NCBI GenBank assembly: GCA_032871835.1
Contig: CM065301.1
Location: 79,020,069 to 79,084,068, forward strand
Reading direction: 5' to 3'
DNA: 64,000 nucleotides
From: Dipteronia dyeriana
Taxonomy: Eukaryota; Streptophyta; Magnoliopsida; Sapindales; Sapindaceae
How positions within the stretch are numbered: position 1 is the stretch's first letter; every line of letters begins with the position of its first letter. This document shows positions 48,030 through 58,077 of the stretch, piece by piece. Under the pieces are notes generated by a model that worked only from the letters and a program-made list of their open reading frames with translations, was not told where the DNA came from and did no database searches. The position numbers and the translations under genes are program-made.

Positions 48030-48066
48030 AAAAACAATCTCTCCCTACCTTCTTGCTTCACTCACC

Positions 48067-50521
48067 ATGTCGAAGCAGGCCGCCAACTGGTCTCCGTACG
48101 ACAACAATGGAGGGTACTCTCTCTTTCTCTCTTCATATGCTTGCTTGCATACATACTTTTTTTTTTTTTTTGAAAAAAAAATAAAGTTTAAAGCTTTCTC
48201 GGTGTGACTGTGTCTGTTTCGCAGATCTTGTGTTGCGATTGCCGGAATCGATTACTGTGTTATAGCGGCCGATACTCGAATGTCAAATGGTTATAGTATC
48301 CTCACTCGCGAGTACTCCAAAATCTGTAACCTGTATGGACCCTAATTACATATCTCTTTTTTATTTTTTTTGTTTTGTTTATTATTTGATTCTTATTCTA
48401 GGTTGGCATTGAAGTTACTGATATTATTTAAGTTCAAATTTCAATTATTAGGGTTTTAGTAGATACTGATATTATTTCAACATGGTACTGTTGAATATGT
48501 GTTTTGGGCTTTAATGTTTTAGACATTGTAACAATTTGATTTTTTTTTTTGTTTTGCGTACGAATTTTCGTTTAGTTTTGCATTAAAGCAATTATATCAC
48601 GGACACACCGACACCGTATTCTTTTGCTTTTATGCTTGCAAGAGTGTTAAACGTGATCTCAGTCTTTAAGATATAAGAAGGAAACTATACTTGATGAACA
48701 ATTTTGATCTACCCAGAATTTGCCCAAACTAATGCCAAATAAAAGCTGAAATGAGTAGCACAAGGCCTCTTGCCAATGTGGTTGGACTCTCCCTTGGGAG
48801 CCTCCACCACTACGGTTCAACGCCTGTGGTCCCAGCAGTTTTGTAACCTTAAAAAAAAAAAAAAAAACTGAAATGAGTAATTTTGTGTCATATACTTAAG
48901 TTCCTTGCCGCATATTACACTGTTGATTGATTTTGGAATGGCATTTTTTTTTATGTTATTTAGGTTTATAAGGTGTTGGGTTCCTATACTTGTTAGTAAG
49001 GCCCTTGTGCTCTTGGGTATGTTGTGTGGTTTAGAAGTTTTGTCAGAGGCACCCACGATGATGATTTTGTCTTTTATATTCTGTACTTTTGTAACATTTG
49101 GCAGGGCTGACAAAAGTTTGATGGCTTCTTCTGGTTTTCAAGCCGATGTGAAAGCCTTACAAAAGTTCTTGGCTGCAAGGCACTTGGTGAGTTTCCAAAA
49201 CTCTAATGATAGTTTTTTTTAATCTAAAATTTTCTGCCATAGAAGAGCATTTGATGTTTGTTATCTTAGATGTAGGCATATAACCAATGTCTTATAACTT
49301 CGGTTTCAAATTACTACATTGCCACTTTGTTGATTACTCATATATGTGTGTGTAAATGATATGCTTTGAGATTTTCCTTTTATAGGTTGGTTCTTGTCTG
49401 TTTTACTTAGGTTTACTCTAAACTTTTCGGTGTTGTTATTGTCCTTGGGAAGAATTTGGTATGAAGACTGAATAAATGTTCTTGAGTGTGTTGGTTTTCT
49501 CGAGAACACCTTATATATGGAACTTGTTATGAATGTAGTCTTTTGTTGTAATATATAAACTTGTAACCTCAAATACACATGCTGTTTAAGGGCCAAGTCT
49601 CCTGATAGTATATATTGGCACTGACGCCATTCACATTTCTCTTAATTGGGTTTTCCGTGAAAAACAGATCTATCAGCACCAACACAATAAGCAAATGAGC
49701 TGCCCTGTGATGGCTCAGCTGCTTTCCAACACTCTTTATTATAAGTGATTCTTTCCTTACTATTCATTTAATGTTTTGGGTGGCCTTGACACTGAAGGTA
49801 ATCTTGTTACAAACTTTAAGTCCCAGTTTTAAGCTTCCGCTCTTAACTTGTGGATCCTTGTCTTATTCAAAACTTCCGGTAAGGGCTGTGTCTACACATA
49901 CGATGCCGTTGGTTCCTATGAGAGGGTTGGGTATGGTTGCCAAGGTTCCGGTTCAACGCTAATCATGCCTTTTCTGGATAATCAACTGAAGTCTCCCAGT
50001 CCACTCTTATTGCCTGCCCAGGTACTTCTCTTAATTTGAAATATTTCAGCATCACATACTCTTCATGCTTTTAGTCTGATATCCTGATTGAAAATTCAGT
50101 ACCTGTTCAGGATGCTGTTACTCCACTTTCAGAAACTGAAGCTGTTGATTTGGTCAAAACTTGTTTTGCATCAGCAACTGAGAGAGATATTTACACGGTG
50201 AGTTATTTTGAATCAGTAATAGGCTTCTTCTGATTGTAGAATGGAGATCTCACTGCTATCTATTTACGTGTATGTTATCACGTTATTTATGAGTGGATAT
50301 TCATCAAGGATATGTGCTACACATAGAATAAGAAGAGCAAGACCTTTTCATTTTGGCCTATATTGTTTACTATTGATGCTAAGTCCTTTTGTTTTTCATC
50401 TACAGTTTGTGTGCCTCTATTCTAACATTTGTGTGATGTGTAACAGGGAGACAAGCTTGAAATCGTCGTCTTAAATGCAGATGGTATTCGCCGTGAATAC
50501 ATGGAACTCAGGAAGGATTAA
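48067..50521 (+). pseudogene. PBF1: 20S proteasome subunit beta type-1 (beta6), probably inactive
   Basis: Seven exons align with plant PBF1: 48067-48113, 48225-48332, 49105-49186, 49668-49797, 49879-50021, 50111-50197, 50447-50521. It opens MSKQAANWSPYDNNGG and ends YMELRKD. The family protein (about 223 aa) is a non-catalytic beta subunit of the 20S core. All exons are recognisable and junction phases fit, but two lesions are seen. TGA at 49746-49748 replaces the CGA (Arg) expected after LYYK, a typical CpG decay. The intron before exon 5 ends in CG (49877-49878) instead of AG. A SINE lies in intron 2 and a transposon end lies 37 bp before the ATG. High similarity elsewhere suggests recent loss; a functional copy must exist elsewhere. 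Confidence 0.88.
48758..48867 (+). mobile_element. tRNA-derived SINE in PBF1 intron 2
   Basis: A 93-bp body plus a 17-A tail, flanked by perfect 12-bp duplications CTGAAATGAGTA at 48746-48757 and 48868-48879. Box B GGTTCAACGCC at 48814-48824 fits the polymerase III consensus GGTTCRANNCC; box A is less clear. It is in the same orientation as PBF1. Confidence 0.85.
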
Positions 50522-52826
50522 AATTCCTATTCAGAACCATGCCACTGGTTTAACCGAGTTGGAATACTAGACTAGCATGGATTTTCCATAACAAACTTTT
50601 CAGTCTTCTCGAGTTATTGTGGTTTTGTATAAAATGGAAAACTTGTAATTTTTGATAACGAAAGTTAATCCAGTTTTATTAGCTTGAATCCAATTCTAGT
50701 GAGTATATTGCAGTGGTGGTATCTCTATGGCTGTATGCATGGGACATAACTTTGTTGTGCTTGTAGTTGTAGATGATGAAAATGTTTAAAATGTGCTGAT
50801 GATTGTAACTCAATATCAGTGATTGTTAGTAATTTTGATAATAGATTTTGAATTTTTGATCATTACTGTTTTGTTAAATGACATGGAAATGCCATTTTCT
50901 GGTGCAACACATTGCATGATTAAATTAATGGTCAGAATCAATAAGGCTCTCATATCTGGTATTTGTATTTATGTATTGTTTTAACTTCATGTATCTGGTT
51001 ATAGTTTGCCTTCTTTTTTCAACTTGTTTTGATCAACAAGAGTTTTAAGTGACTATGACTTGTTCTTCATCTGAAATTTTCTTGAGAATTCCTTCTATCA
51101 TGTTCTTGTATCATGTCAACCTACAACATTGCTTCTTTTTCTTTTTCTATTTTTAGAAAAATCATTCTCAAATGGTTAAGTACATAATGATTGCAATATT
51201 GTTTAGTTAAAAGGGTGTGTTAGAAGAGATGTGGAAACTTTGTAAGAGCAAGTATCAAAACACTAGCACTAAATATATTATCTTCAGATATCACATAACA
51301 TGTATTCTTCAGCATCCTTGATTTGACTAGCTCATGTCGTTTTTAACTTGATATCCCACGATGTTTTGAGGGTATTCCATAGCATTGCAATGGTTGCAGC
51401 CAATGAACTTAAAATTGATAGATATATTGATATATCCATCAATATGTCTATATTTTGAAGGGAACAATATGGAAATGGGGTAAATATATAGTCGATTTCG
51501 AAACATTCATAAAAATCTCATGATATTCTCGAAATATTATGAATTTCACCTCAAAATCTATGGATATTTTGTAAATTATTAAAAAAAAACATTAATCCTA
51601 AACACTTAAATTATTGTTCAAATAGTTTAGATTAAAAATTATTTTAAAAGTAGTATTAACAAATTTATAAAAAAATTTAAAACAATACTCAATAATAGAA
51701 TTGGCCAAAGATTATGAAAGACAATTTGAAAAAATCTGTTTGTGTAAAACGTGTAAAACCCATAATTTTTTTTTTTGTAACTTACAGAGAATCTAAAGAA
51801 TCTCAATTCTTTTCATCAAAAAATTAAAACATAAAGTGAAAAAGAATCTCAATTATGTGGTATTACACAGAATCACAATGAATGCATTGAAAAAAAAAAT
51901 CATCTTGAATTATTTATTCTTTATGGAGAATATAAATTATTACAATGAAAAAATTATCATTCAATTATTTATTTATTTGTTCACCATTTTCGTTTCATCT
52001 ATAGATTATCTCCGCTCTTCTATTTCAAGTTTTCATCCTACACGGCTGCACTACACATAGCAAGTTTTGATGCCCTTTTTCCTTCATTTCCTTAAACAAA
52101 ATGAAGCATCAAGAAGTTTACAAAATTAAAGCTTCAAGAAATATTGTCCATGATCCCAATGAAGTGATGGTGTTTGATGAATTTAATTAAAGAAAACAAG
52201 TTAACAGTCGAGACCCTCATGAAAAAGTTGCTACTTTTCGAATTAGAAATGGCAGATAGAGAGCTTACTTGACGTTAAGTATAATAATCAATCATTATTT
52301 GCAGCAGAGTAGCGAAACTATGGTGTTGGTGTGTTGAAGTCGGCGAAAGCCGCGAAACCAAAGAGAAACAGAGTGACTGTTGAGACATGTTTAGTGGGCT
52401 GGGCCTAAAGCCGAAGAGAAATGGGCTAATGGGCGGCCCAAATCCGAAGTTTGTCTAATTATAAAAAGCCTTTTTTTTTATTATTTTTTTTTAACAATAA
52501 AGCCTTCTATTATACATGCTAAATATTGTGCTAGTTACTTTATTTCATATTTACAATAATAATAATAATAATATAAATAACATCAACCAAAATATAAATA
52601 TTACTTATAACATGGAACATCAAAATCAAAGATAGAAGTTCATATTTTGCTTATAAATTCAACTCTTTTGTCATCAATATGGAGTATGATCTCATTGATA
52701 TTGGAGCCAATTTGAGTTATCAAATTCATATCAAACACATTCTCGTTAATTTTTGTAATATTCTCTTGAGAGATTTTCGTAGTAATATCAACTCTATTTG
52801 TTGGGATGGAATGAGTCATGAGTGAC
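50522..52826. other. PBF1 3' flank and AT-rich sequence, no gene seen
   Basis: No supportable coding sequence. At 52395-52450 several TGGGCC/GGGCCT/GGGCT motifs cluster (TGGGCTGGGCCTAAAGC, GGGCGGCCCA), like site II elements of promoters for growth-related plant genes. Reading leftward from there, no complete gene is found, so this may be an orphan promoter. Confidence 0.45.
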
Positions 52827-52895
52827 ACTCTTTACTTGAAGAAATCAAGTGGGGGGCAATACTCTTTACTTGAAGAAATCAAGTGGGGGGGCAAT
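52827..52895 (+). repeat. 34-bp tandem duplication
   Basis: ACTCTTTACTTGAAGAAATC followed by AAGTGGGGGGCAAT occurs twice in tandem. The second copy has one extra G. It lies 18 bp before the hAT element. Confidence 0.9.
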
Positions 52896-53379
52896 TCATC
52901 AACACTAGTGATTAGGGGTGGGCGCGGTTCGGTTTTGTCCAAAACCGTATTGAACCGAATTAAATTCGGTTTTTAAATATGTGAATCGGTTTGAACCATA
53001 TTGAACCCTAAAACCGAATTGAACCGAACACCCTTTTCTCGGTTCGATTCGGTTCGGTTCGATTCGGTTTGGTTCGATTCGGTTTTGGGCTTATTGGGCT
53101 TCTGTTTTTTTTTTTACAAAAAAAAAAAATCTTCATTTCATTTTTACCTTTTACCGGCTATTATTCACTTATCGTGTTGGACCTTTAGACAATTGTTCTA
53201 GTTCAAATTTAACTGAAATATTGTTTACATAATCAAATTTTGTCCATATTAATTAACACATAAGCATAAATACAAATATAAATACAGTTCAAATCAATCA
53301 AAATTCAAAAGTATTAAAAATAGCTATCCAGAAATTAAATCCAGATAAGTAGATAACTTCAATTACATAGAGTAAAACA

Positions 53380-53720
53380 TCAGTCCAAAATGCAATACAA
53401 ATACATTATTGTCCAAAATATCAATCCAATTACATAATTGTAATAGAATAACATATGACATATCAATCCAATCACACGGCTGTTCAAAATACAATCTAAA
53501 ATAAAATATAATCACAATTCACACATAATCCAACATACAATCCAATTATACATAGCTGTCCAAAATATCAATCCAATTACATAGTTAATAAAATAAAAAA
53601 TCAGTCCAATTACATAGCTGTCCAAAATCAATCCAAAATAAAATATGATCACACACATGATCCAACATACAATCCATAAATTAATTAAACTTCAAATACA
53701 ATCCGCAATATAATAAAACA
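53380..53720. repeat. Diverged tandem repeat inside hAT element
   Basis: The phrase ATCAATCCAATTACATA with neighbours such as CTGTCCAAAAT and CAACATACAATCC recurs at least four times, with spacing of about 60-130 bp. Confidence 0.65.
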
Positions 53721-54484
53721 TAAAAAAATAATTCAAATGTAATCCATGTATTTCTTCCACTTCAAAGCTTCAGCTGTAAATAGAGAAAATATAATTAACT
53801 AATAAAAGGAAAAAAAAATTATATATAGAGAAAATGGAGTAAGAGTCCCCGCCACTGAAGAGTTGATTATTTAAGAACTGAGGGTGCTCTATTAGCCACT
53901 GCATAACAACAATTTACAAACTATTAACAATAAATTTGATTGAACCATGAAATTGATGTTTGTTTTTTTTTATCTTGGTACTGATACCTTTCTTAGAAAC
54001 TCATAGGTCTGTTGTAGATTAAAAACTACTGGACCTTCCATTATAATTACCACAATCAAAAGCCACTGGACCTGCCGACCTGCAAAATTAATTGAAATGG
54101 AAAACAAAATCTTCACCTGTAAATAATGAAAATATAATTAACTAAACAAGCAAATACCAAATTAAATTCTTACCTTTATTTCTTCTCAATCATCTTCATC
54201 TGCATCACTTAAAAGAACCCATAAAAAAAATGTCCAGAACAATTAGTTATAAAGACAAAAAATAATACTACACTCGGTTACAAACAAATCAGATCTAGGG
54301 AAATAATACATTCAACATAAATGACAAATAATACGAAAACTCAAATAAAACCTTCAGAGAACTAGATCTAGACAAATCAGTGAATCACAAACACAAAAAT
54401 GCACATGAATATACATATACAGTTATACATACATATATTCATCTACGTATCTATCTACGCATGCAAAGAGATGGTAAATCTTAC

Positions 54485-54570
54485 CATCCATGAAGTCTCT
54501 TGTGTAGGTTGATGGTGTTCTCATAAGTGTTGGCCTCCTCCTTCCTACCTTTGCTACCTTTCTCAACCAT
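54485..54570 (-). pseudogene. RPL31: Captured exon 1 of 60S ribosomal protein L31
   Basis: On the minus strand the ATG at 54570 opens MVEKGSKGRKEE and continues to TINLHKRLHG, ending in a partial Cys codon at a GTAAG donor. This is the N-terminus of plant L31, a protein of the large ribosomal subunit, and its normal exon-1 boundary as I recall it. Residues between the two blocks (ANTYEN) differ from the usual VVTREY, so the fragment has drifted. Upstream (54571-54830, minus strand) lie a CT-rich leader and a possible leader intron ending CAAAG just before GAACAAAAATG. The fragment lies wholly within the hAT element. Later exons are not seen; a DADEDD-like stretch near 54205 is too short to assign. 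Confidence 0.82.
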
Positions 54571-55713
54571 TTTTGTTCCTTTGAGCAGATCAAAGTCGAT
54601 GTGAGGTTCGAGAGCTAGATCTAGAAAGAATTGTCATCTCAAACACCCATGAAAGAAAGCAACATAAAACTCCCATTAAAGATAAAACAAAGAAAGCAAA
54701 ATAGAATAAGAAAACATAGAGACAAAGATGTCGCGGAAAGAAGAAGAAAAAAAAAACCTTGACGATTGATGAGTCCAGGGGGAGCCGCGGAAGAGAGACG
54801 AGTGCAGCGGAGACCATGTGAGAGATGTTGCGATGTGTGTGTGAGAGAGAGTGACATGGATCTGAGTATGAGAAAACAGAGAGAAATGGGGATTGAGATG
54901 CAGCGGAAGAGACAAGAGAGATGGGGTCTAGATGAGAAAGAAAAATTAAGTTTTTTTTATGTATTTATATTCGGTTCGTCGGGTCGGTTCGGTTTTTAAA
55001 GGTCCAAAACCGAAACCGACCCATATTCTATATGGTTTATTCGGTTCGAACCGAATTGAACCGAATTCAACCTTAAAACCGAACCGAACACTATTTTTCG
55101 ACTCGATCCGGGTCAATTAGGTTCGGTTCGATGAACCGTGTCCACCCCTACTAGTGATGTTATAGACATTATTTTTTATAATTTGTACTCACTTTTTTTT
55201 CTTCTAAAAACTTCCCATTAAAAAAAAAAACAATTCTAGAGTTTTTCTTCTTTCTTATACAAGTATATATTAAATAAAAAAAAATTGCTAGTTTAAGACT
55301 AATTTAAAAGTTAATTTTTAATTAATGTTTGCTTATAGCCGCATAATAACACTATTCATTGCTTCAAACAAATAAAACTTCAAATATATGTGAAAAAAAG
55401 GATAAGAATTATAACGTGTAGGGTTTATAAAAATGTTAGAAAGTGAAAGAGAGGTACGTATTTCGAAGATATGTTTACTGGTGTATGTATAATTTTGGAT
55501 TCAAAAATTATATAGTACTTTTTAGAGGTGATATTTCAACATTATCATTGTTTGAATAATTTATGTTTAAAAAGCACATATTATAGTGAACGAACAAAAA
55601 TGCCCCCAATAGTTGTTCCATCAGATTTCTTTCATTCATTTTTTTTACAGTGAGAGTTGTGAAATAGAGAGAGAAAATTCCGTTGAAACTCAGATGATAC
55701 GTAGACACATTCA

Positions 55714-55793
55714 GGGGTCGAGCTCCTTACCGAGCTCGCGGTGGCCGAATTGCCCAGTCAGCTCACGGGAGGGTGGAGGGCAGCGCCCCCAGA
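55714..55793. other. GC-rich island with short inverted repeat
   Basis: About 80 bp far richer in G and C than its surroundings, with CGAGCTC repeated around CTTAC and a run GGGAGGGTGGAGGGCAGCGC. It is followed by T and A runs. It may be an LTR or leader fragment of an unidentified retroelement. Confidence 0.4.
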
Positions 55794-55879
55794 GCTTTTT
55801 TTTTTTAAAAAAAATGATCTGTTGTGTGTTGATAAAATATCTGAGAATGATTCTGGGTTCTCACAAATAGTAAAAACTC

Positions 55880-56222
55880 AACAAAAAATAAATCTCAGAC
55901 CAATTTAAAAAAAAACTCGAACCAATAAAAAAAAGCTCGAAAAAAATTTATAAAAATCTCGAACTAATAGAAAAAAAGCTTTGACCAATACAAAAAAAGC
56001 TCGAACCAATACAAAAAAAGCTCGAATTCTTTCCAAAAAATCTTGCAAATAGTCAAAAAGATAAAATCTCGGACCAATAGAAAAAAAGCTCGAACCAGTA
56101 GAAAAAAAGCTCATAAATTTTTTTTTAAAAAAGCTCGGATCAATACAAAAAAAAGCTCGAACCAATACAAAAAAAGCTCGGAACAATCGAATAAATCTCA
56201 GACTATTAAAAAAAAAACCTCG
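55880..56222 (+). repeat. Minisatellite, about 22-bp unit
   Basis: Units of the form AAAAAAAGCTCGAACCAATA, with variants CTCGGACCAATA and CTCGGATCAATA, recur about 12-14 times with length changes in the A run. Open frames on both strands are products of the repeat. Confidence 0.9.
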
Positions 56223-57440
56223 TGCAAATTCAGGAGACTACATGTTCATACACAAATTGATACATTGTTAAACCAGTCAGAAATGCATAAAAGAAAATAA
56301 GGAGATCGGTTTTCAGACAACATTTATTTTTTAAAGTGTAGATGGAAACACAAAGATAAATTTTAAGAGCAATTTGGGTAGTTCACCATAATAGGTGCTT
56401 TTTGAACATAAGTTATTAAACTGGTGATATCATTACAACACAAAAAAAAAATGTGACATTCCTCACCATTTTCACTATAACTTTTTGTCATTTATTAATT
56501 TAAATTAAAAATAAAATTGTTATTACCAATAAGAAAAATTAAAATTGTGTATGAATAGATATTTGATACGGAGTGTGAATAGATATTTGGTTAATTATAA
56601 ATAATATCAAAATTTATAAATTCATTACTATATATAGACAGAGAGAGTCAGAGAGCGGATAAAGCAAGACAGAGGTAGAGGTGATGACTTATCGGAACAT
56701 AGACATGAAGATAAATATAATTAAATAGAGTGACACATTAATAAAGATGAGATTAAGTAAATAAATTAACATGAGAATTTTAAATAATCCACTAATGTTT
56801 TGATCAAATACCAACTTAAACCCTCTGGTTTAAACGATCATCAAAACAATTCCTACCATTAGTTGATTTTTATTAAATCTAATGAAATATAATTATTTAA
56901 GTATTTTTCAATAATTGAACTATAAAAAAAAATCATAATATACTAAAAATATGTTTGAAAATAAAAAACAAAAAAATTATCTTTATAAAAAATTAAATAT
57001 TTAAAAATATACTATGACAAAGCAATAAAATCAATAAAAATAAAAATAAAATTATTTTAAAATATAAAAATATATTGATGAGATGCTTAAAACACATGCA
57101 TCTTGGTAATGTGCATGTCCCTCCATCGTTATTGTTTCTTATACCAAATATATATTGTTTGGTTTTTATTTTTTATCTTTTATGTTTATTTATAATATAT
57201 TTTTTTTGTTATGGAAATGTTTTTATCATTATTAGTATATTTTTATTATATTTCCTTTTTTTACTTAGTTTATAGTAAAATAATTAAATTGTTATATTTG
57301 ATTCAACTATCGGTAGAAGTTTTTTCGTTAATTATTCAAACTAGAGGGTTTGATTTGTCATTTAATCAAATATAAAAGCTTATTTCCTATTCTCCCATAA
57401 ATTAACATTTGCACTTCCTATGAATCAGTAATTATAGTTT

Positions 57441-57899
57441 TAACCGTTGAATTTTTATTTTATTTTTAAATCATTTTACTGATGTTGGAAACTTTTTATA
57501 ATTTCTTAGAATTATGAGTTTTTTTATAATCTTCATGAGGTAGATTTATATTTATAAAGAGTTCTGAGATTATTTAGAATTATGTTTTGTAGTGGATAGG
57601 TGAAATGACCCCTTACTCTCTATCCTTAAAGTCAACTGTTAAATCCGTTGAAGGGAGAGGGGCTGACTGTAATTAATGATATCTCTTGTATATTTTGCCT
57701 TAAATCCAAAAGCACAGGGTGAGATTATATAATTTACCATTACCCCATCAATTAGATAACAAAATAGGTATATGTAGGTGTGCTTGCAAAATAAAATGTT
57801 AATAGTATTAAAGAAAGCAATTGTTTGTTCACGCGCGTAACAAATCTGCAACCGATCACAATTCCTTGTCATACAAGGTTTATATATATATAGCCGTTG
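57441..57899 (-). promoter_or_regulatory. CDC20 promoter: three MSA-core motifs and a TATA box
   Basis: On the minus strand TTCAACGGTTA at 57451-57441 matches 10 of 11 positions of the mitosis-specific activator consensus YCYAACGGYYA. CAACGGCTA at 57899-57891 matches its last nine positions. A third AACGG core is at 57649-57645. A TATA run (57881-57890) lies about 190 bp before the start codon. MSA elements bind three-repeat MYB factors and direct G2/M expression, known for plant CDC20 genes. Function here is inferred. Confidence 0.45.
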
Positions 57900-58077
57900 C
57901 TCTCTCTGCGCTACTCACCAATTGCTTTCTCTTCTCTGTTTTCTCAAGCGATCTCTTCACTCACCAATTGCTCTCGCTTCTCTGCATATTATTTCTTCTT
58001 TGTTTTCTTTAACCTAATTCTCTGTTTTGCAGGCTCTTCTGTGTTTTTTTTCCCTATATATGTATATATATTTTGTT

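Larger units (their letters stand above)
52913..55150. mobile_element. hAT element, 2,238 bp, carrying an RPL31 fragment
   Basis: The ends are TAGGGGTGGGC and, on the minus strand, TAGGGGTGGAC. The 8-bp duplication CTAGTGAT is perfect at 52905-52912 and 55151-55158. Both are standard for hAT. Subterminal regions (52925-53095 and 54968-55140) are packed with GGTTCGG/CCGAACC motifs, likely transposase-binding repeats. No transposase is encoded. The interior contains a diverged tandem repeat (about 53380-53720) and a captured ribosomal-protein gene start on the minus strand. Confidence 0.92.
55159..57440. other. Intergenic AT-rich sequence with GC-rich patch and minisatellite
   Basis: No supportable coding sequence. 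Notable parts are a GC-rich island at 55714-55793 and a minisatellite at 55880-56222, listed separately. The remainder is AT-rich. Confidence 0.6.

Noticed and set aside
48811..48830. tRNA gene suggested by box B
   Set aside because: No cloverleaf can be drawn and the unit has an A tail and target duplications, so it is a SINE.
52640..52828. 62-codon minus-strand frame with ordinary amino-acid composition
   Set aside because: No family recognised, no leader or splice context, and its start region overlaps the tandem duplication next to the hAT element; too weak to call.
54590..54915. Overlapping minus-strand frames of 72-79 codons
   Set aside because: They lie in the leader and putative leader intron of the captured RPL31 start; CT-rich sequence keeps frames open.
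55720..55760. Resemblance of GAGCTCGCGGTGGCCG to a cloning-vector polylinker
   Set aside because: The match is short and broken, and the rest of the polylinker sequence is absent. Vector contamination is not supported.
55880..56222. CRISPR-like regular repeat array
   Set aside because: Units are contiguous with no unique spacers and the A run varies; this is a minisatellite in a plant genome.
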